DNA of 64,000 nucleotides from Modestobacter sp. L9-4 (GTDB lineage: Bacteria > Actinomycetota > Actinomycetes > Mycobacteriales > Geodermatophilaceae), in contig NZ_CP077800.1 in the NCBI RefSeq assembly GCF_019112525.1, forward strand, positions 1,984,001 through 2,048,000, written 5' to 3'. The position numbers and the translations under genes were made by a program. Every line of letters starts with the position of its first letter. Within the stretch, counting starts at the first letter, position 1. Below, piece by piece: positions 1-8,016 of this stretch. Under the pieces are notes generated by a model. The model had not been told where the DNA came from. It saw only the letters and a program-made list of their open reading frames with translations, and made no database searches.

Positions 1-147
1 CCGGTGATCGCCGTGCGGCTGTTCACCTCCATCGACCTCGCCGCCCGGCCGCAGGCCGCCGCGGTCGCGGTGACCACCTCCGTGCTCGGGCTGGTCGTGG
101 TGCTCGCCTCGCTGCGGTTCCTGCGCCGGCTGGCGGCCGAGCAGTGA
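1..147 (+). CDS. ABC transporter permease, 3' end only
   Basis: This is the last 48 codons of a protein whose start lies before the window. The visible tail has one hydrophobic membrane segment and ends in a basic stretch (RFLRRL), as expected for the cytoplasmic end of an importer permease. Its TGA stop overlaps the GTG start of the next permease (GTGA), so the two are translationally coupled. From context it is the first of two permease subunits of an importer in the iron, thiamine or polyamine style. The fragment alone does not identify a substrate. Confidence 0.7.
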   Translation, partial: PVIAVRLFTSIDLAARPQAAAVAVTTSVLGLVVVLASLRFLRRLAAEQ

Positions 148-923
148 CCGCGCCGGTGGTGGCCTCCCGGGCCGGCCGGGGTGCGCTGGTGGTCTGGCTG
201 GTGCTGCCCCTGGTGCCGCTGCTGCTGTGGGCGTTCGCCGACCGGTGGTCGGCCCCGGCACTGCTGCCCCAGGCCTGGGGCAGCAGCGGGCTGCGCGAGG
301 CCCGGGCGCGGGGCCTGGGCGCGGCCCTCGGCCGGTCGACCGTGCTCGGCCTGGCGGTCGCGGTGCTGGCCACCCCGCTGGGTGCGCTGGCCGGCCGGGC
401 GCTGACCACCCGGGGCGTGCCCGCACCCGGTGCCCTGCTGGCCGTGCTGCTGTCCCCGCTCGTGCTCCCCCCGTTCGCCGTCGCGCTGGGGCTGGACGTG
501 CTGCTGCTGCGGCTGCGCGTGCCCGGCGAGGTCGGGGTCGTGGCGCTGCTGACCGTGGCCGCGGTCCCGTACACGACGATCGTCATGCGCGCGGCGTACG
601 CCGCCCACGACCGCCACTACGAGGAGGAGGCCCGGGTGCTCGGCGCGACCGCGTGGCAGACCGTGCGCGCCGTCCAGCTGCCGATGCTGGCACCCGCGCT
701 GGCGGGCGCGGCCTTCCTGGCGTTCCTGGCCGGCTGGAGCGACTACGTGGTGACCCTGCTGGTCGGCGGTGGCCGGCTGGTCACCCTGCCGGTGCTGATC
801 GCCGCGGCGGCCTCGGCGACCGGCAACGACGCCCAGGTCGCGGTGCTGGCGCTGACCTCCGTGCTGCCGCCGGTGGTGCTGCTGCTGGTCGTCGGCTCGA
901 TCGGCCGGCGGGCACGGCGGTGA
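144..923 (+). CDS. ABC transporter permease subunit
   Basis: This is a 259-residue integral membrane protein with about six hydrophobic segments. The binding-protein-dependent permease EAA loop is visible as EEEARVLGATAWQTVRAVQLP-like sequence near residues 153-173, the site that contacts the ATPase. Length and loop fit the second permease of iron(III), thiamine, sulfate or spermidine-type importers. The GTG start overlaps the stop of the upstream permease, and its own TGA overlaps the GTG of the ATPase gene, so the three form one operon. The solute-binding protein would lie upstream, outside the window, so the substrate is unknown. Confidence 0.85.
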   Translation: MTAPVVASRAGRGALVVWLVLPLVPLLLWAFADRWSAPALLPQAWGSSGLREARARGLGAALGRSTVLGLAVAVLATPLGALAGRALTTRGVPAPGALLAVLLSPLVLPPFAVALGLDVLLLRLRVPGEVGVVALLTVAAVPYTTIVMRAAYAAHDRHYEEEARVLGATAWQTVRAVQLPMLAPALAGAAFLAFLAGWSDYVVTLLVGGGRLVTLPVLIAAAASATGNDAQVAVLALTSVLPPVVLLLVVGSIGRRARR

Positions 924-2026
924 GCGGCGCGCTGCAGCTCACCGGGCTGACCCGGCTGCACGGGACGGTGCCCGCGCTGGCGGACCTCACGCTCGCCGTC
1001 CCGGCCGGCTCGTGCGTCGCCGTCCTCGGGCCGTCGGGCTCGGGCAAGAGCACGGTGCTGCGGCTGACCGCCGGGCTCGACGCCCCGACCAGCGGCAGCG
1101 TGCACCTCGACGGGCGCGACCTGGCCGGTGTCGTCCCCGAGCGGCGCGGCATGGCGATGGTGTTCCAGCGGCCGCTGCTGTTCCCCCACCTGTCGGTGCG
1201 GGACAACGTCGGGTTCGCCGACCGGGTGCGCGGGGTGCCCCGTCGGCGCGCCCGCGAGCGCGCCGAGCACTACCTGGACCTGGTGCAGCTGGCCGGCTAC
1301 GGCGGCCGGCCCGCGCGGGCGCTGTCCGGCGGGCAGGAGCAGCGGGTGGCGCTGGCCCGTGCGCTGGCCGCCGAGCCTGCGGTGCTGCTGCTCGACGAGC
1401 CGTTCAGCGCCCTGGACACCGCGCTGCGCGCCGAGATGCACGAGCTGGTCGCGGGCCTCCGCCAGCGCGTGGACACCACCGTCCTGCTGGTCACCCACGA
1501 CCCGGCCGAGGCCGACGTGCTGGCCGACACCGTCGCGGTCCTCGACCACGGCCGCCTGCAGCAGCACGGCCCGCTGCGCGAGCTCTACGCCGCACCCCGC
1601 TCGCTGGCGGTCAGCCGGCTGCTGGGCGGGCGCACCGAGGTGCCCGGCACGGTCTCCGGTGGCCGGCACTCCTCCGCGCTCGGCGTCCTGTCGCTGCCCA
1701 CGCCGACGCCCGACGGTGCCGGTGTGCTCGTCGTGCGGCCCGAGGCGGTCACCGTCACGGCACCCGGCGACCCCGGCGCCGACGTCCGGGGCACGGTCGT
1801 GCGGGTCCGCCGGCGCGGGCTGCGCGCCCTGGTCACCGTGGAGGTCACCGGCCCGGGCGGGACGACGACCGTCGACGGCGAGCTGGCCCCCGGGGAGGAG
1901 CTGCCGGTCGGGGCGCCGGTGGGGCTGCGGCTCCCCCTCGCCGACCGGTGCGTCGTGCCCCCGGCCGGCGACGCCGTGCCCCCGGCCGGCGTCCCGGTAC
2001 CGCCGTCAGACGACGGTCAGGGGTAG
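920..2026 (+). CDS. ABC transporter ATP-binding protein
   Basis: This 368-residue ATPase of the importer shows Walker A (GPSGSGKST, about residues 37-45), the Q-loop (VFQ), the signature LSGGQ, Walker B (LLLDEP) and the H-loop (THD). The remaining roughly 130 residues look like a TOBE-type regulatory domain, as in PotA, CysA and FbpC. The reading frame is open further upstream, but GTG at 920 overlaps the permease stop and gives a normal N-terminus, so I chose it. The 3' end overlaps by 21 bp the end of the radical SAM gene on the other strand. The substrate cannot be read from this subunit. Confidence 0.92.
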   Translation: MSGALQLTGLTRLHGTVPALADLTLAVPAGSCVAVLGPSGSGKSTVLRLTAGLDAPTSGSVHLDGRDLAGVVPERRGMAMVFQRPLLFPHLSVRDNVGFADRVRGVPRRRARERAEHYLDLVQLAGYGGRPARALSGGQEQRVALARALAAEPAVLLLDEPFSALDTALRAEMHELVAGLRQRVDTTVLLVTHDPAEADVLADTVAVLDHGRLQQHGPLRELYAAPRSLAVSRLLGGRTEVPGTVSGGRHSSALGVLSLPTPTPDGAGVLVVRPEAVTVTAPGDPGADVRGTVVRVRRRGLRALVTVEVTGPGGTTTVDGELAPGEELPVGAPVGLRLPLADRCVVPPAGDAVPPAGVPVPPSDDGQG

Positions 2027-3415
2027 GAGCCTCCGCAGCTCGACGTTCTCGGCGATGTCGAGCACCGAGTGCTGGGCACAGGCGGGCACCAGCTGGCCGG
2101 TCTCGGGGTGCGACATCGAGTAGGTGCAGGCGGCCAGCCGCTCCTGGGTGGCCAGCAGCTGCGGGTCGGTGGCCGTCTCGCCGCGCTGCATCATCGCCCA
2201 GGCCGGGCCCACCTGCTCGGCGTCCATGAAGCTGTGCACCTCGAAGGTCATCAGTCCCAGCTTCCCCTCCCGGGCCGCCGTCACGACGGTGCGCAGGCCG
2301 CCGACGCGGCGGACGGTGCGGGCCGCCCAGCGCAGCGCCACCGGCAGGTCGCCGGGGTGGTGACGGAGCACGCGGGCCAGCTTGACCACCAGCAGCAGCG
2401 GCGGGGTGCCGCTGAAGGCCACGCCGCCGTAGTGGGCGAAGAACCGGTCGCGGGCCGCGCGGTCGGCCGCGTCGTCGGGGTGGACCACGCCGTGCCAGTG
2501 CCCGTCGACCATGAACCCGAAGGCCACCCGGTTGCAGCGCGGGTCGCCGAACTCGATGCCCTCGTGGGGCACCCGGTGGCCGAGCCCGGCCTCCAGCTGC
2601 GCCCACACCGCGTCGACGTCCACCGCGGTGTAGGACTCCTTCCAGCGGCGGTCGTCGCCCACGTGGGCGGCGGGCTGGAAGCTCATCATCGAGAAGCCCA
2701 TGGGCAGCACGGCGCGCACCGTCTCGGCGACCTGGTCGAGGTTGGCCGGGGTGACGGTCATGTTGTGGGCCAGGTAGTACTTGAGCCCGGTCTCCGCGGC
2801 CAGGTCGCGGAACATCTGCACGAAGCGCTGGCGGAACGGGTTGAGCTCGGCCTCGCTCTTCGGCTTCACCGCGCCGCGGCGGCCACGCATGAGCATGTCG
2901 AAGTGGGCCGCGAAGCTGATCCGGTCGAAGCGCAGCGCGCCGTCGTCGTCGGTGACCAGGGCGCGCAGGTACTCGGGGTCGAAGTCGCCGTGCGTCATCG
3001 ACATGGGCGAGCGGCCGTGGGCGCGCATCGTCTGCAGCGCGGCGGCGTGCGCGTCCGGCGGCAGCAGGCTCACCTCGCCGCCGATCAGCTGGGCGTGGGC
3101 GTAGGGGCCGCGGCGCTCCTCGAGGTAGGCCATCTGCGCCTCGATCTCGCGCACGGTGTGCTCACCGTCGACGCGGACCTTGTTGGCGTCGGCCGAGTGG
3201 TAGCAGGGCGTGCAGGTCAGGTTGCACTTCGGGAAGACGCCGTGGGTGCCCTCGCAGCCCACCGCGTGCTGCCCGAGGCTCTGCGCCGGGGTCTTCACGT
3301 GGTCCGGCAGCGCCGCCCAGCGCTCAGCCAGCGCCGCCTCCGTCGCCGGGTGCACCGGCCGGGTCCGCGCGGCGAGCTCCCGCACGTGGGCCCGCATCCG
3401 CCTGAGCATGGTCAT
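2006..3415 (-). CDS. Radical SAM protein of unknown substrate
   Basis: This 469-residue protein has the radical SAM cluster motif CNLTCTPC (Cys64, Cys68, Cys71; CX3CX2C), which binds a [4Fe-4S] cluster and S-adenosylmethionine. A glycine-rich GGE motif (IGGEVSLLP) follows at the usual distance. The C-terminal third holds further cysteines (ACTYS, VPACAQH) that might bind an auxiliary cluster or substrate, but they do not form a clear SPASM pattern. The ATG at 3415 has the Shine-Dalgarno AGGAGA. The gene is single, divergent from an aldo/keto reductase, and convergent with the ABC ATPase, overlapping it by 21 bp. The reaction is unknown. Confidence 0.85.
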   Translation of the reverse strand: MTMLRRMRAHVRELAARTRPVHPATEAALAERWAALPDHVKTPAQSLGQHAVGCEGTHGVFPKCNLTCTPCYHSADANKVRVDGEHTVREIEAQMAYLEERRGPYAHAQLIGGEVSLLPPDAHAAALQTMRAHGRSPMSMTHGDFDPEYLRALVTDDDGALRFDRISFAAHFDMLMRGRRGAVKPKSEAELNPFRQRFVQMFRDLAAETGLKYYLAHNMTVTPANLDQVAETVRAVLPMGFSMMSFQPAAHVGDDRRWKESYTAVDVDAVWAQLEAGLGHRVPHEGIEFGDPRCNRVAFGFMVDGHWHGVVHPDDAADRAARDRFFAHYGGVAFSGTPPLLLVVKLARVLRHHPGDLPVALRWAARTVRRVGGLRTVVTAAREGKLGLMTFEVHSFMDAEQVGPAWAMMQRGETATDPQLLATQERLAACTYSMSHPETGQLVPACAQHSVLDIAENVELRRLLPLTVV

Positions 3416-3551
3416 GACCGTCTCCTGTCGCGCGCAGCACCGACGTGCCCGCCGTCACGATAGCTGGGACGCAATCGTTCCCGCTGCCGGTCCGCGGGTT
3501 GCGCGGCCCCGTGGTGGACTGGCCGGAGACCGTCGACCGGAGGAGACGCAC

Positions 3552-4601
3552 ATGCAGTACCGCCAGCTGGGCAGCTCGGGCCTGAGGGTGTCGACGCTGA
3601 CCCTGGGCACGATGACCTTCGGTGGGGCCGGTGACTTCGCCAAGGTCGGCAGCACCCAGGTCGACGAGGCCCGCGAGCAGGTCGACCTGGCCCTGGAGGC
3701 CGGCGTCAACCTGATCGACACCGCCGACGTCTACTCCGCCGGGCTGAGCGAGGAGATCGTCGGCCAGGTCCTCGCCGGCCGCCGGGACGACGTCCTGATC
3801 GCCTCCAAGGTCCGCTTCCCGATGGGCGAGGGCCCCAACGACGGCGGGCTGAGCCGGCACCACGTCGTCCGCGGGTGCGAGGCCTCGCTGCGCCGGCTCG
3901 GCACCGACCACATCGACCTCTACCAGCTGCACGAGTGGGACGGGCTGACCCCGCTGGAGGAGACCTTCGCCGCACTCCGCACGCTGGTCGACGCCGGCAA
4001 GGTGCGCTACGTCGGCATCTCGAACTTCGCCGGCTGGCAGCTGATGAAGGCCGTCGGGACGGCCGAGCGCATCGGCGCCCCGCGGCCGGTCAGCCAGCAG
4101 GTCTACTACTCGCTGCAGGGCCGGGAGGCCGAGTACGAGCTGGTGCCGGCCGGCCTGGACCAGGGGCTGGGCGTGCTGGTGTGGAGCCCGCTGGCCGGCG
4201 GGCTGCTGTCGGGCAAGTACCGCCGCGGGCAGCAGCCGGCCGAGGGCCGCCAGCTGTCGGACTGGGGCGAGCCGCCCGTGTACGACCAGGAGGGGCTGTA
4301 CGACACGATCGAGGTGCTGGTGGCCGTCGCCGAGGCCCGCGGCGTGCCGGCCGCGCAGGTCGCCCTGGCGTGGACGCTGTCCCGGCCCGGCATCACCTCC
4401 GTGGTGATCGGCGCCCGCACCACCGACCAGCTGCGGCAGAACCTCGCCGCCGCGGACCTGGTGCTCGAGGACGCCGAGATCGCCCGGCTGGAGGAGGTCA
4501 GCCACCCGCCGCTGCTCTACCCCTACTGGCACCAGGCGGCCACCGCCGCCGACCGCCTCGGCCCCGCCGACCTCAGCCTGCTGCAGCGCCACATCGGCTG
4601 A
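3552..4601 (+). CDS. Aldo/keto reductase
   Basis: This 349-residue cytosolic NADPH-dependent oxidoreductase has the TIM-barrel AKR fold. The catalytic tetrad is visible: Asp and Tyr in DTADVYS, Lys in ASKVRF, His in YQLHEW. The C-terminal cofactor-binding motif (VVIGARTTDQL) is also present. It resembles the YajO/Tas-like AKR branch acting on aldehydes and sugars. GGAGGAGA lies 5 nt before ATG 3552 and fixes the start. It is a monocistronic gene ending in a strong hairpin shared with the convergent amidohydrolase. The true substrate is unknown. Confidence 0.92.
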   Translation: MQYRQLGSSGLRVSTLTLGTMTFGGAGDFAKVGSTQVDEAREQVDLALEAGVNLIDTADVYSAGLSEEIVGQVLAGRRDDVLIASKVRFPMGEGPNDGGLSRHHVVRGCEASLRRLGTDHIDLYQLHEWDGLTPLEETFAALRTLVDAGKVRYVGISNFAGWQLMKAVGTAERIGAPRPVSQQVYYSLQGREAEYELVPAGLDQGLGVLVWSPLAGGLLSGKYRRGQQPAEGRQLSDWGEPPVYDQEGLYDTIEVLVAVAEARGVPAAQVALAWTLSRPGITSVVIGARTTDQLRQNLAAADLVLEDAEIARLEEVSHPPLLYPYWHQAATAADRLGPADLSLLQRHIG

Positions 4602-4609
4602 CCGCGCAG

Positions 4610-4652
4610 GCGGAGTGGGACCGTCGGCGTCAGCTCGACGGACCCACTCCGC
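4610..4652. terminator. Bidirectional hairpin terminator, member of a 43-nt repeat
   Basis: The arms 4610-4626 and 4636-4652 pair over 17 bp with one mismatch around a 9-nt loop (GCGTCAGCT). The hairpin fills the gap between the convergent stops at 4601 and 4653. There is no T-tract, as is common in GC-rich actinobacteria. A near copy in inverted orientation lies at 27273-27315. Confidence 0.75.
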
Positions 4653-5945
4653 TCAGCGGCCGGCGAGGCGCATCGCGCGGGTCTGCACGTCGGCCCGCAG
4701 CGCCGCCTCGTCGACCGTGGTCGACACACCGCCGGCCACGACCTGCCGGCCGGCGACCCAGGTGTCGCGCACGTGCCGGCTGCCCACCGACCAGACCAGG
4801 TGGGTGAGCAGGTCGGTGACCTCCCCGACCGGCACGAACGCGATGTCGTCGGTGTCGACGTGCACCAGGTCCGCGCGCCGCCCCGCGGCCAGCTGCCCCA
4901 GGTCCGGGCGGCCGATCGCGTCGGCTGCCGCGCCCGTGGCCAGCCAGAACGCCTCGGGGGCGGTGAGCGCCATGGCGTCCCGCTCGCGGAGGCGGGCCAG
5001 CTGCGCGGCCAGCCGCAGGTCCTCGAACAGGTCGAGGTTGTCGTTGGACGCCGGGCCGTCGGTGCCCATGCCGACCCGGATGCCCAGGTCGAGCATGTCC
5101 CGCAGCCGGGCGGTGCCGCTGGCCAGCTTGGTGTTGCTGCCTGGGCAGTGGGCGACGGCGACGTCGTACTCCCGCCACAGCTCCAGGTCGCCGTCGTCCA
5201 TGTGCACGCAGTGGGCGCCCAGCACCCGCCCGCCCAGGACGTCGTGGCTGGCCAGCAGCTGCGGGACGCTGAGCCCGTGGGTGGCCAGTAGCTCGTCGCC
5301 CTCGGTGGCGGTCTCGGCGACGTGCACGGTGAGCAGCAGGTCGCGCGCGCGGGCCGCCTCGGCCGCCTGGGCGAGCACCGGCAGCGGCACCGTGTAGGCC
5401 GCGTGCGGACCGATCCCGTACTCGACCTGCGCGTCGTTGGCGGCCGAGAGCCGGACGGCGGTCTCCAGCTGCTCGTCGAAGCTGCCGAAGCCGGGCAGCC
5501 CGATCAGCGGGTTGGCGATCACCCCGCGCCCGCCGGTGGCGCGCAGCGCCGCGGCGATCCGCTCGGGGTGGAAGTACATCTCCACGCTGGTGGTGACCCC
5601 GTGCCGCAGCATCTCCGCCGAGGCCGCGGTCATGGCGACCTCGACGTCCTCGGGCGTGAGCCTCGCCTCACGCGGCCACATCACCTCGGCGAGCCAGCGG
5701 TCCAGCGGCAGCCCCTCGCCCTGACCGCGGAACAGCACCATCGGCGAGTGCGCGTGGGTGTTGACCATGCCGGGCACCAGGACGCCGGGCAGCGCCGTGA
5801 CCTCGGCGTCCGGGGCCGGTGGGGCATCTCGGGCGGGGCCGACCCAGCTGATCATGCCGTCGGCCACGTCCAGCACGGCGTCGGGGACGACGGTGCCGGC
5901 GCGGTCCCCGACCACGACGGCGCGGGCGGTGAATCGCTGCACCAT
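4653..5945 (-). CDS. Amidohydrolase, MTA/SAH deaminase-like
   Basis: This metal-dependent hydrolase (430 residues) has the amidohydrolase barrel. Metal-site motifs are visible in order: NTHAHSP, the HVAET histidine, the GAHCVHMDDGD histidine and GMGTDGPASND with the catalytic Asp. The order and spacing match 5-methylthioadenosine/S-adenosylhomocysteine deaminases and chlorohydrolase relatives, so deamination of an adenosine-type nucleoside or another amino-heterocycle is likely. An in-frame GTG at 5954 overlaps a -10 hexamer (TAGGGT), which ends 7 nt before ATG 5945. I therefore use 5945, a probable leaderless start. The gene is divergent from the DedA operon. Confidence 0.88.
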   Translation of the reverse strand: MVQRFTARAVVVGDRAGTVVPDAVLDVADGMISWVGPARDAPPAPDAEVTALPGVLVPGMVNTHAHSPMVLFRGQGEGLPLDRWLAEVMWPREARLTPEDVEVAMTAASAEMLRHGVTTSVEMYFHPERIAAALRATGGRGVIANPLIGLPGFGSFDEQLETAVRLSAANDAQVEYGIGPHAAYTVPLPVLAQAAEAARARDLLLTVHVAETATEGDELLATHGLSVPQLLASHDVLGGRVLGAHCVHMDDGDLELWREYDVAVAHCPGSNTKLASGTARLRDMLDLGIRVGMGTDGPASNDNLDLFEDLRLAAQLARLRERDAMALTAPEAFWLATGAAADAIGRPDLGQLAAGRRADLVHVDTDDIAFVPVGEVTDLLTHLVWSVGSRHVRDTWVAGRQVVAGGVSTTVDEAALRADVQTRAMRLAGR

Positions 5946-5952
5946 GGCGCGC

Positions 5953-6009
5953 ACCCTACGGTCGCCCGGTGCCGCGGGCGGGGCACGACGCCGTGGGCGC
6001 CGATACCGT
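5953..6009. promoter_or_regulatory. Back-to-back leaderless promoters
   Basis: On the minus strand, TAGGGT (5953-5958) lies 7 nt before ATG 5945 of the amidohydrolase. On the plus strand, TACCGT (6004-6009) lies 7 nt before ATG 6017 of the DedA gene. Neither start has a Shine-Dalgarno sequence. Both mRNAs probably begin at or next to the start codon. Confidence 0.6.
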
Positions 6010-6016
6010 GGCGCCC

Positions 6017-6700
6017 ATGACAGCCCTCGCTGCCACCGGTTCCGACCAGGGTGGGATCACCGGTTTCCTGCTCGACCTCGTCGACAAGCTGGGCGCCGTG
6101 GGCGTCGGGCTGACGATCCTGATCGAGACGGTCGTCCCCCCGATCCCCAGCGAGGCCGTGCTCGGCGCCGCCGGGGTGCTGATCAACGACGGCCGGCTGG
6201 ACGTCGTCCCGGTGGTGCTGTTCGCCACCCTCGGCTCGGTGGTGGGGGCGCTGGTCCTGTACGCGGTCGGTCGCGGGCTGGGGCCACGGCGCTCGCACGC
6301 GTTCCTCGACCGGCTGCCGCTGGTCGAGACCGCCGACGTCGACCGCACCTTCGCCTGGTTCGAGAAGCACGGCCGGTCGGCGGTGTTCTTCGGCCGGATG
6401 GTGCCCATCGTGCGCAGCTTCGTGTCGGTGCCCGCCGGTGTGGTGCACATGCCGCTGCCGCAGTTCCTGCTCTTCACCACGGCCGGGTCGCTGATCTGGA
6501 ACAGCCTGCTGATCGGTCTCGGCGTGGCGGCCGGCGACTTCATCGAGGCGAACCTGCACTACCTGGACTACGTGGTCGCCGCCGTCGTCGTCGGGGCCGT
6601 CGGCTGGTTCCTGTACCGCAAGATCAGCGGCCGGATGCGGCGGCCCGCCCAGGCCGGCAGGCACCTGCCCGCCGACCCCCGGGACGACGAGGCCGCGTGA
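6017..6700 (+). CDS. DedA family membrane protein
   Basis: This is a 227-residue inner-membrane protein of the DedA/VTT family, linked in other bacteria to lipid scrambling and envelope homeostasis. Family signatures are the N-terminal ETVVPPIPSE stretch and the FFGRMVPIVRSFVS amphipathic motif with its conserved arginines. About five hydrophobic segments are seen. ATG 6017 follows TACCGT by 7 nt and has no ribosome-binding site, suggesting a leaderless mRNA. The stop overlaps the GTG of the HAD gene, so it heads a three-gene operon. Confidence 0.88.
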   Translation: MTALAATGSDQGGITGFLLDLVDKLGAVGVGLTILIETVVPPIPSEAVLGAAGVLINDGRLDVVPVVLFATLGSVVGALVLYAVGRGLGPRRSHAFLDRLPLVETADVDRTFAWFEKHGRSAVFFGRMVPIVRSFVSVPAGVVHMPLPQFLLFTTAGSLIWNSLLIGLGVAAGDFIEANLHYLDYVVAAVVVGAVGWFLYRKISGRMRRPAQAGRHLPADPRDDEAA

Positions 6701-7371
6701 CCCGCACCCGCCCGGAGGTCGTCGCGTTCGACGTCAACGAGACGCTGCTCGACCTCGCTCCCGTCGGGGCGGCGCTGACCGAGCAGGGCTCCTCGGCCGA
6801 CGCGCTGCCCGCGGTCTTCTCCCGCACCCTGCTCACCGGCCTGGCGGGCAGCACCGCAGGCACCTGGTTCTCCTTCCGCGCCGCCTTCGAGTCCTCGGTC
6901 GCCCAGGTGACCGGGCTGCCGGGCACCGCCTGCTCCGCCGTCGCCGACGCGTTCATGGAGCTGTCGCCGCACCCCGACGTCGAGCCCGCGCTGCGCCGGC
7001 TGGTGGGCGCCGGCGTGCGGGTCGTGACGCTCAGCCACGGGGCGCCCGGCGTGGCCGAGGCGGGGCTGACCCGCGGCGGGGTGGCGGTCCTCGTCGAGCG
7101 GATGCTCACCTCGGAGTCGATCCGGGCGTGGAAGCCCGCGCGGGAGGCCTACCTGTGGGCGGTGGGCGTCTGTGGCGTGGCACCGGAGCAGATGGCCCTG
7201 GTCGCGGCCCAATCCTGGGACGTGCTCGGCGCCCGGCGTGCGGGGCTCACCACCGGGTTCACCTCCGGGCGGTCGGAGCGGGTGTTCGCCGACGTCCTCG
7301 GCGCCCCCGACGTGCAGGGCGGCACGCTGGTCGAGGTCGTCGACGCACTGCTCGCGCTCCCTCCCCGGTGA
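6697..7371 (+). CDS. HAD hydrolase, haloacid dehalogenase type II-like
   Basis: This 224-residue cytosolic HAD enzyme shows motif I FDVNETL (nucleophile Asp), motif II TLSHG, motif III lysine in AWKPAREAY, and the acidic motif SWDVLGARRAG. The FDVNET start and the last motif are those of type II L-2-haloacid dehalogenases. Motif II has His where many family members have Asn (LTNG), so dehalogenase activity is not certain. GTG 6697 overlaps the DedA stop (GTGA) and its TGA overlaps the next GTG, so the three genes are coupled. Confidence 0.85.
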   Translation: MTRTRPEVVAFDVNETLLDLAPVGAALTEQGSSADALPAVFSRTLLTGLAGSTAGTWFSFRAAFESSVAQVTGLPGTACSAVADAFMELSPHPDVEPALRRLVGAGVRVVTLSHGAPGVAEAGLTRGGVAVLVERMLTSESIRAWKPAREAYLWAVGVCGVAPEQMALVAAQSWDVLGARRAGLTTGFTSGRSERVFADVLGAPDVQGGTLVEVVDALLALPPR

Positions 7372-7976
7372 GGGAGGTCGCCACCCCGCTGGGCCCGGCC
7401 CGCGTGTACGCCTCCGAACCGGACGGCGCGGTGCGCGGCACGCTGGTGCTCGGCGGCGGTGCCGGCGGCGGGGTCGACGCCGCCGACCTGGTCGCGGTCG
7501 CCGGCGCCGGCTGTGCGGCCGGCTGGCGGGTGCTGCGGGTCGACCAGCCCTGGCGGGTGGCCGGGAAGCGGATCGCCCCTGCCCCGGCCCGGCTCGACGA
7601 GGGCTGGACCGCGGTGCTCGCCGGCCTGGCCGCCGACGGGCAGCTGACCGGGCCGCTGGTGCTCGGCGGCCGCAGCGCCGGAGCGCGGGTGGCCTGCCGG
7701 ACGGCGTCGTCCGCGGGGGCGGCCGGGGTGCTGGCGCTGGCCTTCCCGCTGCACCCGCCGGGCCGGCCGGAGAAGAGCCGGGCCGCCGAGCTCGCGCTGG
7801 CCGGCGTCCCGCTGCTGGTGGTGCAGGGGCGCACCGACGCGTTCGGCGGGCCCGACGAGGTCGCCGCCGTGCTGCCCGCGGACGGCCGCGTGCACGCCGT
7901 CCCGGGCGACCACTCGCTGAAGAAGGACGTCCCCGCGGTCGCGACCGCTGCGGCCGACTGGCTGCTCTCGCTCTAG
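7368..7976 (+). CDS. Alpha/beta hydrolase, Tex30/KANL3-like
   Basis: This 202-residue hydrolase has the nucleophile elbow GGRSAGAR (G-x-S-x-G) and a C-terminal catalytic histidine in GDHSLKKD. A candidate acid sits in QGRTDAFGG. The short length and DHSLK ending match the small Tex30/KANL3-type dienelactone-hydrolase relatives. There is no signal peptide, so it is cytosolic. It is the last gene of the DedA operon, with its GTG overlapping the HAD stop, and ends against a perfect hairpin. The substrate is unknown. Confidence 0.82.
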   Translation: MREVATPLGPARVYASEPDGAVRGTLVLGGGAGGGVDAADLVAVAGAGCAAGWRVLRVDQPWRVAGKRIAPAPARLDEGWTAVLAGLAADGQLTGPLVLGGRSAGARVACRTASSAGAAGVLALAFPLHPPGRPEKSRAAELALAGVPLLVVQGRTDAFGGPDEVAAVLPADGRVHAVPGDHSLKKDVPAVATAAADWLLSL

Positions 7977-8016
7977 TGGAGTCCCAGCGCATCGAATTCC
8001 GAGCGCTGGGACTCCA
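7977..8016. terminator. Perfect hairpin terminator between convergent genes
   Basis: The arms 7977-7990 and 8003-8016 form a perfect 14-bp stem with a 12-nt loop. It begins one base after the TAG at 7976 and ends one base before the opposing stop at 8017. It must serve both genes. Confidence 0.8.

Noticed and set aside
227-919. N-terminal extension of the ABC ATPase frame over the permease gene
   Set aside because: The extra residues are low-complexity Arg/Gly/Ala. GTG 920 overlaps the permease stop and starts a normal ATPase.
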